Made by a program: the position numbers and the translations under genes. A model generated the notes under the pieces. It was not told the DNA's origin. It made no database searches and saw only the letters and a list, made by a program, of their open reading frames with translations. Below are positions 12,112 through 18,557 of a stretch of DNA of 18,557 nucleotides, one piece after another. How positions within the stretch are numbered: the first letter of the stretch is position 1; every line of letters begins with the position of its first letter. Origin of the DNA: an uncultured Prevotella sp. (GTDB lineage Bacteria > Bacteroidota > Bacteroidia > Bacteroidales > Bacteroidaceae). The stretch covers positions 1 through 18,557 of the forward strand of contig USEC01000034.1 in NCBI GenBank assembly GCA_900553595.1, in the 5' to 3' direction.

Positions 12112-14874
12112 ATGAGAATAGACGAAATAGCGAAGCACAGGATACTTATACTCGATGGTGCCATCGGTACCATGATACAGCAATTCTCGCTCACGGAGAG
12201 CGACTTCAGAGGGGTACGCTTTGCCGATGCCGGGGGCATGATGAAGGGAAACAACGACATGCTTAACATCACCAGACCTGATGTGGTGGCCGACATTCAC
12301 AGGAAATACCTTGAAGCCGGTGCCGACATCATCACTACCAACACTTTCAGCAGCCAACGCATTTCACAGGCCGACTACCATTTGGAAACAGTGGCGGCGG
12401 AAATGGCATACGAAGGTGCGCGGTTGGCAAAGGAAGCGGCTTTGCGCTTCTCCACGCCGGAGAAACCAAGGTTTGTGGCAGGCTCGGTGGGTCCGACGAA
12501 CAAGACATGCTCCCTGAGTCCGGATGTGAGCAATCCTGCTGTGCGCGACCTTACTTACACCACTCTTTATGATGCTTATCTGGAGCAGATAGACGCTCTG
12601 GAAAGGGGCGGTGCGGATGTCATTCTCATAGAAACGGTGTTTGATACGCTCAATGCCAAGGCGGCGATTGATGCAACGGTGGAGGTGTCGCGTCGCAGAG
12701 AACACACTCTCCCCATCATGCTCAGTGTGACAGTGAGCGACCTTGCCGGCCGCACGTTGAGCGGTCAGACTCTCGATGCCGTCATGGCAAGTGTGAGCAG
12801 CTACCCGTTGCTGTCGATAGGACTGAACTGTTCGTTCGGAGCCAGGCAGATGAAACCTTTCTTGAAGGAACTCGCACGCAAGGCACCGTGGCTTGTGAGC
12901 GCATATCCCAATGCCGGACTGCCTAACAGTCTGGGGCAATACGACGAGACGCCGGAGACGATGGCACCGCAGATAGCGGAGTTTATTGATGAAGGTCTGG
13001 TGAATATCGTCGGTGGATGCTGCGGCACTACGGAGAAGTTCATTGAGAAGTATGTGCCGCTTGTGGCAGGAAAGAAGCCCCGTGTGCCGCTGCCGAAGCC
13101 TTCAACGATGTGGCTCAGTGGCTTGGAACTGCTTGATGTGACGCCTGATGTGCGCTTTGTCAATGTGGGAGAGCGTTGCAATGTGGCTGGTTCGCGCAAG
13201 TTCCTGCGCCTTATCAAGGAGAAAAGCTACGATGAGGCGGTGAGCATAGCAAGGAAACAGGTTGCCGACGGAGCGTTGGTGATAGACATTAATATGGACG
13301 ACGGCTTGCTCGATGCACGCGAGGAAATGACGACTTTCCTCAACATCATAGCCGCAGAACCGGATATTGCGAAAGTGCCTGTGATGATAGACTCGTCGAA
13401 ATGGGAGGTGATCACAGCAGGTTTGCAGTGTGTGCAAGGCAAGTGCATCGTCAATTCCATATCGTTGAAAGAGGGCGAAGAAGTGTTCTTGAGTCATGCC
13501 CGTGATGTCATGCGCTACGGTGCGGCCGTGGTGGTGATGTGTTTCGACGAGAAAGGACAGGCGACAAGTTTTGAACGGAGGATAGAAATAGCCGGACGGG
13601 CTTACGAACTGCTCACCGAAAAGGTGGGGATGAATCCACTCGACATAATATTCGACCCCAATATCCTTGCCATTGCGACAGGAATTGAGGAGCATGACAA
13701 CTATGCCGTTGATTTCATCAGGGCTGTGGAGTGGATTCGCAGGAATTTGCCGGGGGCTCATGTCAGCGGCGGGGTGAGCAATCTCTCGTTCTCGTTCCGT
13801 GGCAACAACTACATACGCGAAGCCATGCACGCGGTGTTCCTCTATCATGCTATATCGAAAGGTATGGACTTCGGCATCGTCAATCCGGCTACAAAGGTGG
13901 CGTATGCCGATATTCCCAAGGAACAGCTTGAGGTAATTGAGGATGTCGTGCTGAACCGTAAGCCTGGGGCTGCCGAGCAACTCGTGGAGTTGGCAGCGCA
14001 GATAAAGGCAGAAGCGGATGCCGCCAAGGCCGAAGGGACGGCTGTCGGGAATGCCGGCAGCGCAGGAAGTGCGCCGGAATGGCGTAATGAAGATGTAGAA
14101 AAGCGTCTGGCTACGGCATTGGTGAAAGGCATTGCCGACTATCTGGAAGACGACATTCATGAGGCTCTCGGGAAATATCCGAAGGCCGTGGATATAATAG
14201 AAGGTCCGCTTATGGACGGAATGAATACGGTGGGCGAACTTTTCGGTTGTGGAAAGATGTTCCTGCCACAGGTGGTAAAGACTGCACGCACCATGAAGAA
14301 GGCTGTGGCAATACTGCAGCCGTATATAGAAGCGAGCCGGGAAGAAGGCTCGTCGGTTGCGGGAAAAGTGCTCATGGCAACGGTAAAGGGCGATGTCCAC
14401 GATATAGGCAAGAACATTGTCGATGTCGTGATGTCGTGCAACAACTATGATGTGACCGACCTTGGAGTGATGGTTCCGGCAGAACAGATCGTGAAAAAGG
14501 CTCGTGAGGAGAACGTGGACATGATAGGTCTGAGCGGACTGATTACACCGAGTCTTGAAGAGATGGTGAATGTGGCAAAGGAAATGGAACGCGCCGGACT
14601 GCGGTTGCCCATTATGGTGGGCGGCGCAACGACTTCGGAGATGCATGTGGCGTTGAAGATAGCACCCGTATATAGCGGTATTGTCGTGTGGGTGAAGGAT
14701 GCGGCGCAGAATCCGATAGTGGCGCAACGGCTGATGAACGATGGGGAACGCACGGCGTATGAGGCGGAACTGAAAGAGCGTTATGCTCGTCTGCGTGAAG
14801 AATATGCCGCCCATCAGCAGAAACTTTCATCGCTCGGTGAGGCGCGTGACAACAAGCTTAATTTGTTTGGATAG
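12112..14874 (+). CDS. metH: Cobalamin-dependent methionine synthase lacking the reactivation domain
   Basis: The 920-residue enzyme transfers the methyl group of 5-methyltetrahydrofolate to homocysteine through cobalamin. Domains in order: homocysteine domain (1-320) with zinc ligands Cys240 (GLNC) and Cys303/304 (GGCC); folate (pterin-binding) domain (about 345-610), with GERCNVAG at 353 and MIDSS at 425; an Ala/Gly-rich linker (625-655); the helical cap (about 656-745); and the cobalamin domain with DVHDIG (His763 as cobalt ligand), SGLITPS and GGATTS. It stops at LSSLGEARDNKLN, so the S-adenosylmethionine reactivation domain of E. coli MetH (1227 residues) is absent. The ATG at 12112 fits the family start; a GTG at 12091 would add seven residues. 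The 77-base gap from smpB is too short to hold a cobalamin riboswitch, so B12 control, if any, lies elsewhere. Confidence 0.96.
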   Translation: MRIDEIAKHRILILDGAIGTMIQQFSLTESDFRGVRFADAGGMMKGNNDMLNITRPDVVADIHRKYLEAGADIITTNTFSSQRISQADYHLETVAAEMAYEGARLAKEAALRFSTPEKPRFVAGSVGPTNKTCSLSPDVSNPAVRDLTYTTLYDAYLEQIDALERGGADVILIETVFDTLNAKAAIDATVEVSRRREHTLPIMLSVTVSDLAGRTLSGQTLDAVMASVSSYPLLSIGLNCSFGARQMKPFLKELARKAPWLVSAYPNAGLPNSLGQYDETPETMAPQIAEFIDEGLVNIVGGCCGTTEKFIEKYVPLVAGKKPRVPLPKPSTMWLSGLELLDVTPDVRFVNVGERCNVAGSRKFLRLIKEKSYDEAVSIARKQVADGALVIDINMDDGLLDAREEMTTFLNIIAAEPDIAKVPVMIDSSKWEVITAGLQCVQGKCIVNSISLKEGEEVFLSHARDVMRYGAAVVVMCFDEKGQATSFERRIEIAGRAYELLTEKVGMNPLDIIFDPNILAIATGIEEHDNYAVDFIRAVEWIRRNLPGAHVSGGVSNLSFSFRGNNYIREAMHAVFLYHAISKGMDFGIVNPATKVAYADIPKEQLEVIEDVVLNRKPGAAEQLVELAAQIKAEADAAKAEGTAVGNAGSAGSAPEWRNEDVEKRLATALVKGIADYLEDDIHEALGKYPKAVDIIEGPLMDGMNTVGELFGCGKMFLPQVVKTARTMKKAVAILQPYIEASREEGSSVAGKVLMATVKGDVHDIGKNIVDVVMSCNNYDVTDLGVMVPAEQIVKKAREENVDMIGLSGLITPSLEEMVNVAKEMERAGLRLPIMVGGATTSEMHVALKIAPVYSGIVVWVKDAAQNPIVAQRLMNDGERTAYEAELKERYARLREEYAAHQQKLSSLGEARDNKLNLFG

Positions 14875-14956
14875 GGTGGTGAGGCAGCAGCCGGGTCGCC
14901 TTGTCGGCAAAAATATGAATTTGATAATACATATATAAAATAGGAGAATTACTGTT

Positions 14957-15820
14957 ATGACTTTCAGAAAAAAAAGAGTGTGGCACTGCATATCGGGACA
15001 GGAGCCTACGGAACTTGACAGGAAAGTGATGTTCTGGGAAGCAAAGGGAAAGGAAGTGCCCTCACGTGACTTGATAAAAACGCCCGAACAGATTGAGGGT
15101 ATTCGTCGCAGTGGCGTGGTGAACACAGGCGTTCTCGATGAGGTTGCGAAGCATATCCATGCAGGAATGAACACTTTGGAGATAGACAGAATTTGCTATG
15201 ACTACTGTACATCGCACGGAGCCGTTCCTGCCTGTCTGAATTATGAGGGTTATCCCAAGAGCGTTTGTACAAGCATTAACGAAGTGGTGTGCCACGGCAT
15301 TCCCAAGGAAGAGGATGTGTTGGAGGAAGGCGATATTGTGAATGTCGATTTCACAACTATTCTTGACGGTTATTATGCCGATGCTTCACGAATGTTTATA
15401 ATAGGAAAGACAACGCCGGAAAAGGAGCAGTTGGTGCGTGTGGCAAAGGAATGCCTTGAAGTGGGTGCTGAAGCTGCCAAACCATACGGCTTCGTTGGCG
15501 ACATAGGACATGCAGTCCAGAAGTATGCGGAGAAGTATCATTACGGCGTTGTGCGCGACTTGTGCGGACATGGAGTTGGACTTAAATTCCATGAAAAGCC
15601 TGATGTGATGCACATCGGTCACAAAGGACAGGGCATGCTGCTTGTTCCGGGCATGGTGTTCACCATTGAGCCTATGATAAACATGGGTACATGGAAGGTG
15701 TTCATTGATGCCGACGATGAATATGGATGGGAAGTTATCACTGGCGACGAGAAACCGAGTGCACAGTGGGAACACACATTCGTAATGACGGAACATGGTC
15801 TTGAAGTCCTTACATACTAA
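14957..15820 (+). CDS. map: Methionine aminopeptidase, type I
   Basis: The 287-residue metalloenzyme removes the initiator methionine from new proteins. Active-site residues are in place: His113 (CHGIP), metal ligands Asp131 (VDFT), Asp142 (YYADASR), His205 (GHGVG), Glu238 (TIEPM) and Glu272 (WEHTF). About 38 residues precede the usual type I core start (IKTPEQIEGIR). This extension, KKRVWHCISGQEPTELDRKVMFWE, is typical of Bacteroidota versions as I recall them, so the ATG at 14957 is kept over the internal Met25. It opens a run with tsaD and the CinA-like gene, with 23- and 11-base gaps, and lies 82 bases after metH, with no recognisable promoter between them. Confidence 0.95.
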   Translation: MTFRKKRVWHCISGQEPTELDRKVMFWEAKGKEVPSRDLIKTPEQIEGIRRSGVVNTGVLDEVAKHIHAGMNTLEIDRICYDYCTSHGAVPACLNYEGYPKSVCTSINEVVCHGIPKEEDVLEEGDIVNVDFTTILDGYYADASRMFIIGKTTPEKEQLVRVAKECLEVGAEAAKPYGFVGDIGHAVQKYAEKYHYGVVRDLCGHGVGLKFHEKPDVMHIGHKGQGMLLVPGMVFTIEPMINMGTWKVFIDADDEYGWEVITGDEKPSAQWEHTFVMTEHGLEVLTY

Positions 15821-15843
15821 TAAGTTGTAAAAACATAAAGAAT

Positions 15844-16872
15844 ATGGCTGAACCAGTTTATATATTAGGAATAGAGAGCAGTTGCGACGACACTTCCGCC
15901 GCAGTGCTGCGTGATGGCGTGCTGCTTAGCAATGTTACGGCGTCACAGGATGTGCACAAAGAGTATGGTGGAGTAGTGCCGGAACTGGCATCGCGTGCCC
16001 ATCAGCAGAATATTGTGCCAGTGGTCAGTGCAGCATTAAAGCGTGCAGGGGTGGAGAAGGAGCAGCTGTCGGCGGTGGCGTTCACTCGTGGACCGGGACT
16101 TATGGGGTCGCTCCTCGTAGGTGTCAGCTTTACAAAGGGCTTCGCCCGTAGTCTGGGAATACCGATGGTAGATGTCAATCATTTGCAGGGGCATGTCATG
16201 GCGCATTTCATAAAAGAGAGCGATGACGACAATAGTGCGCCTCCTTTCCCGTTCCTTTGCCTTTTGGTAAGTGGCGGAAATTCACAGATTGTCAAGGTAA
16301 ACGCTTATAATGACATGGAAGTTCTTGGGCAGACGATTGACGATGCCGCAGGCGAAGCAATCGACAAATGCTCAAAGGTGATGGGACTCGGTTATCCCGG
16401 CGGACCCGTTATCGACAGGCTTGCACGACAGGGAAACCCTCATGCCTACAAGTTTGCAGAGCCGCATATCCCCGGAATGGACTACAGTTTCAGCGGATTG
16501 AAGACCTCTTTCCTTTATAGCTTGAGGAAATGGGTGAAGGACGATGCTGACTTTGTGGAACATCACAAGGAGGATTTGGCTGCAAGTCTTGAATACACCA
16601 TCGTCGATATTCTGATGAAGAAACTTCGTCTGGCGGTAAAGCAGACTGGCATCAAGCATGTGGCTGTAGCTGGTGGCGTGTCTGCCAACAACGGATTGAG
16701 AAACGCTTTCCGTGAACATGCGCAGAAATATGGTTGGACAATCTATATCCCCAAATTCAGCTATACCACAGACAATGCCGCAATGATAGGCATAACAGGC
16801 TACTACAAATTCCTTGATAAGGAGTTCTGCTCAATCGACAAGCCTGCATTCAGTAAAGTAACATTTCAATAA
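15844..16872 (+). CDS. tsaD: tRNA N6-threonylcarbamoyladenosine transferase TsaD
   Basis: The 342-residue ASKHA-fold protein works with TsaB and TsaE to transfer the threonylcarbamoyl group to A37 of tRNAs that read ANN codons. The hallmark opening ILGIESSCDDTSAAVL, metal ligands His113 and His117 (HLQGH) and Asp310 (TTDNAAM), and the ATP-site segments SGGNSQIV, GLGYPGGPVIDRLA and AGGVSANNGLR are all present. Length is normal for the family. It is tightly followed by the PncC/CinA-like gene, an arrangement expected for these organisms. Confidence 0.97.
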   Translation: MAEPVYILGIESSCDDTSAAVLRDGVLLSNVTASQDVHKEYGGVVPELASRAHQQNIVPVVSAALKRAGVEKEQLSAVAFTRGPGLMGSLLVGVSFTKGFARSLGIPMVDVNHLQGHVMAHFIKESDDDNSAPPFPFLCLLVSGGNSQIVKVNAYNDMEVLGQTIDDAAGEAIDKCSKVMGLGYPGGPVIDRLARQGNPHAYKFAEPHIPGMDYSFSGLKTSFLYSLRKWVKDDADFVEHHKEDLAASLEYTIVDILMKKLRLAVKQTGIKHVAVAGGVSANNGLRNAFREHAQKYGWTIYIPKFSYTTDNAAMIGITGYYKFLDKEFCSIDKPAFSKVTFQ

Positions 16873-16883
16873 AAACGAATATA

Positions 16884-17399
16884 ATGGAATTTGAAAAGAA
16901 AATATTGAGTAGGGAAATCCAACAATATCTCTATGAATCAGGGCTGACTGTTGGTACGGCGGAGAGTTGTACAGGAGGCAGAATTGCCGAGGCTCTCATC
17001 GCAGTTCCCGGTGCATCGGCTTATTTCAAAGGCGGAATTGTTTCCTATACTAATGAAGTGAAGGAGCATCTGCTTGGTGTAAGCCATGAACTTCTTGAGG
17101 AAAAGACGGCTGTTTGTGAAGAGGTTGCTGTGGCAATGGTTAAGGGTGCCATCGCTTCCTTGAACGTTGATTATGCCATTTCGAGCACAGGTGTAGCCGG
17201 ACCGGGTGGTGCTACACCCGGAAATCCGGTCGGAACGATATGGCTTGCATGTGGTAATGCAGACAATGTGGTGACAATGAAACTTGAAGAAGACTATGGC
17301 CGCGACATTAATCTTGCCATTGCGACGAGCAAAGCATTGCAGATGTTCCTTAAATATTTGGCAGAAAACTGTCCGAAGAAGGCGGAGTCGGAAGAATGA
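16884..17399 (+). CDS. CinA C-terminal domain protein (PncC-type nicotinamide-nucleotide amidase)
   Basis: The 171-residue product is a stand-alone CinA C-terminal domain. Proteins of this kind deamidate nicotinamide mononucleotide (NMN) to nicotinate mononucleotide in the pyridine nucleotide salvage cycle. The signature is clear: TVGTAESCTGGRIAEAL (22-38) with the reactive Ser28, KGGIVSYTNEVKE, and STGVAGPGGATPGNPVGTIW. There is no N-terminal molybdopterin-binding-like COG1058 domain, so a true full-length CinA is excluded. It is the last gene of the map-tsaD run and is followed by a terminator. The enzymatic role is known for the family, not shown here. Confidence 0.92.
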   Translation: MEFEKKILSREIQQYLYESGLTVGTAESCTGGRIAEALIAVPGASAYFKGGIVSYTNEVKEHLLGVSHELLEEKTAVCEEVAVAMVKGAIASLNVDYAISSTGVAGPGGATPGNPVGTIWLACGNADNVVTMKLEEDYGRDINLAIATSKALQMFLKYLAENCPKKAESEE

Positions 17400-17430
17400 C
17401 ACTGCCGTTTTCCGTATCAGAATAAACATG

Positions 17431-17469
17431 ACGGCACTCATGGGCATGTATTGTCTGTGAGTGCCGTTT
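17431..17469 (+). terminator. Terminator after the CinA-like gene
   Basis: ACGGCACTCA (17431-17440) and TGAGTGCCGT (17458-17467) form a perfect 10-bp stem over a 17-base loop, followed by a short TTT. The rest of the gap to 17665 holds only the promoter material described next. Confidence 0.7.
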
Positions 17470-17584
17470 GCTTTATGTCGTGTCGTTTTGGGTATCTGCT
17501 TTAACTACTTCTGTTACATTGAAATAAAAGTTACTGGTTAAAAAATAAAAAATGCTTAAATGTAAGCTAATTTTGTAAGAAAGT

Positions 17585-17615
17585 TTTGTGGTATAGAAAA
17601 AAATGTGTAATTTTG
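17585..17615 (+). promoter_or_regulatory. Consensus promoter for rpmB-rpmG-DUF4295
   Basis: TTTG (17585-17588), 19 bases, TAATTTTG (17608-17615). A start near 17620 gives a 46-base leader. A second TAATTTTG at 17568-17575 lacks a good -33 partner. Confidence 0.75.
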
Positions 17616-17665
17616 CACTCTGTTTGGAATAGGTATCAAAAACGAATACAAAAAAGAAGATAGCA

Positions 17666-17923
17666 ATGTCGAAAATTTGTCAGATTACGGGAAAGAAAGC
17701 CCAGATAGGTAACAACGTTTCGCACTCAAAACATCGCACAAAGCGTAGCTTCGATGTGAACTTGTTCAGCAAGAAGTTCTACTATGTTGAGGAGGAATGT
17801 TGGATTAACCTCAAAATCAGCGCAGCGGGTCTGCGTCTTATCAACAAAATCGGTCTGGATGCTGCCATCAAGCAGGCGGTAGCTAAGGGTTATATTGACA
17901 GCATTAAAGTTATAGGAGAATAA
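17666..17923 (+). CDS. rpmB: 50S ribosomal protein bL28
   Basis: The 85-residue basic protein is bL28 of the large ribosomal subunit. MSKICQITGKKAQIGNNVSHSKHRTKRSFDVNLFSKKF is the canonical N-terminus, and the ISAAGLRLINKIGLDAAIKQA helix follows. It is first in a three-gene operon with its own consensus promoter, four bases before rpmG. The leader starts A-rich and has no Shine-Dalgarno sequence. Confidence 0.97.
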   Translation: MSKICQITGKKAQIGNNVSHSKHRTKRSFDVNLFSKKFYYVEEECWINLKISAAGLRLINKIGLDAAIKQAVAKGYIDSIKVIGE

Positions 17924-17927
17924 GTAA

Positions 17928-18119
17928 ATGGCATCAAAGAAAGCAAAGGGCAACAGAGTACAGGTAATTCTCGAGTGCACCGAAATGAAGAATAGCGGTC
18001 TGCCAGGTACAAGTCGTTACGTTACAACAAAGAACCGTAAGAACACTCCTGACCGCATGGAACTGATGAAGTATAACCCAATCTTGAAGAAGATGACTCT
18101 TCACAAAGAGATTAAGTAA
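17928..18119 (+). CDS. rpmG: 50S ribosomal protein bL33
   Basis: The 63-residue protein is bL33, near the E site of the large subunit. ASKKAKGNRVQVILECTE, then SRYVTTKNRKNTPDRMELMKYNPILKKMTLHKEIK, is typical. It lacks the four-cysteine zinc ribbon of the C+ type (only one cysteine, in LECTE), so it is a zinc-independent form. It sits between rpmB and the DUF4295 gene. Confidence 0.97.
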   Translation: MASKKAKGNRVQVILECTEMKNSGLPGTSRYVTTKNRKNTPDRMELMKYNPILKKMTLHKEIK

Positions 18120-18135
18120 TAATTTTTTATAGACT

Positions 18136-18294
18136 ATGGCAAAGAAAGCGGTCGCTACCCTCCACGAAGGATCTACGGATGGTCGCGCATATACAAAAGT
18201 TATAAAGATGGTTAGAAGTCCGAAGACTGGCGCATACGTTTTTGATGAGCGTATGGTTCCCAACGAAGCAGTTAAGGATTTCTTCAAGAAATAA
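18136..18294 (+). CDS. DUF4295 family small basic protein
   Basis: This 52-residue frame starts MAKKAVATLHEGSTDGRAYT and ends VKDFFKK. The lysine-rich N-terminus and the KMVRSPKTGAYVFDERMV centre match the DUF4295 family, which I know from the same position after rpmG in many Bacteroidota. Cotranscription with two ribosomal proteins, small size and basic character argue for a ribosome-bound role. I recall that an additional small large-subunit protein was reported in a Flavobacterium ribosome structure, but cannot confirm that it is this family. It is 16 bases after rpmG and is followed by a strong terminator. Confidence 0.88.
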   Translation: MAKKAVATLHEGSTDGRAYTKVIKMVRSPKTGAYVFDERMVPNEAVKDFFKK

Positions 18295-18320
18295 TATTCT
18301 GTAAAGGAATATAAATATAT

Positions 18321-18358
18321 AAAGCGGGTCGAAGCAGATATGTTTCGACCCGCTTTTT
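18321..18358 (+). terminator. Strong terminator closing the ribosomal operon
   Basis: AAAGCGGGTCGAA (18321-18333) pairs with TTCGACCCGCTTT (18344-18356), 13 bp with a 10-base loop, ending in five T's at 18354-18358. Confidence 0.92.
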
Positions 18359-18375
18359 GTTTGTATATATGTCTG

Positions 18376-18427
18376 CAATGCGGTGTCGTGTCAGTCGGAG
18401 TGTTGTTGAGGGATGTAGTCCGCATTG
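18376..18427. repeat. 8-bp inverted repeat in the right-end spacer
   Basis: CAATGCGG (18376-18383) and CCGCATTG (18420-18427) are exact inverted copies separated by 36 bases. No coding frame in 18360-18557 is convincing. Confidence 0.35.
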
Positions 18428-18461
18428 AAACTCCTGTATGTTTAGCGCGATAAAAGAAAAC

Positions 18462-18503
18462 AGACCATACGCTGATGTCGGCTTGTTGCCGTGCGTATGG
18501 TCT
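18462..18503 (-). terminator. Nested hairpin, possible minus-strand terminator
   Basis: AGACCATACGC (18462-18472) pairs perfectly with 18493-18503, and CGGC/GCCG (18479-18482, 18488-18491) pair inside. Read on the minus strand the stem is followed by GTTTTCTTTTAT, so it could end a gene arriving from beyond the right edge. Confidence 0.5.
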
Positions 18504-18557
18504 CCTGACTTCGTCACTCAAAAAACATGCATTTTATAACTTGTTGATAAACAATAT

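Noticed and set aside
13102..14814. 570-codon open frame on the minus strand opposite metH
   Set aside because: It lies wholly antisense to a well-supported metH and its translation is His/Arg/Cys-rich without family motifs, as expected for a shadow frame.
17934..18521. 195-codon minus-strand frame at the right end
   Set aside because: It crosses rpmG, the DUF4295 gene and the strong terminator in antisense, with no family signal.
18530..18557. DnaA box and replication origin at the right edge
   Set aside because: TTATCAACA on the minus strand is a single imperfect match to a DnaA box; no cluster or dnaA gene is visible.

Overview
The window reads as a chromosomal stretch of a Bacteroidota genome, most likely order Bacteroidales and Prevotella-like. 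Three things point there. Start codons lack Shine-Dalgarno sequences and usually follow A-rich leaders. Promoters fit the Bacteroidota pattern TTTG, 19-20 bases, TAnnTTTG, seen at least five times in good form. Gene content and order are typical: holA beside a stand-alone HsdR_N-like protein, and tsaD, cinA-like, rpmB, rpmG and a DUF4295 gene in a row. The single tRNA does not encode its CCA end.

Left part (1-5000): the C-terminal part of an HNH endonuclease-type protein, probably a broken DUF262/HNH gene, ends at a bidirectional terminator. It converges with a secreted family 31 glycoside hydrolase on the minus strand. Next comes a spacer with four copies of one repeat unit at a 22-base period, then a small PD-(D/E)xK-type protein (minus) divergent from holA, the clamp-loader delta subunit (plus).

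Middle (5000-7600): an A/T-rich spacer holds a possible 51-residue small protein and a promoter-like match on the minus strand with no gene after it. It leads to a small HTH regulator whose 3' region is rich in hairpins, then a convergent minus-strand gene for an unrecognised protein with a very acidic tail and a long, foldable leader.

Right part (7600-18557): mostly plus-strand housekeeping genes. These are rarA (replication and recombination), a D-2-hydroxyacid dehydrogenase overlapping a TRIC/UPF0126 membrane protein, tRNA-Arg(ACG), a DMP19/DUF4375 protein, smpB (ribosome rescue), metH (methionine synthase lacking the reactivation domain), map (methionine aminopeptidase), tsaD (t6A tRNA modification), a PncC/CinA C-terminal type amidase, and a ribosomal-protein operon, rpmB-rpmG-DUF4295, closed by a strong terminator. 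Translation and methionine themes dominate.

I found no CRISPR array, insertion sequence, prophage or recognisable defence island. The most unusual material is non-coding or poorly known: the 22-base-period repeat block, a 16-base sequence shared by two terminator regions, the structured 3' region of the HTH gene, two almost leaderless promoters, and the acidic-tail protein with its long leader. I do not see a clearly new multi-gene system.
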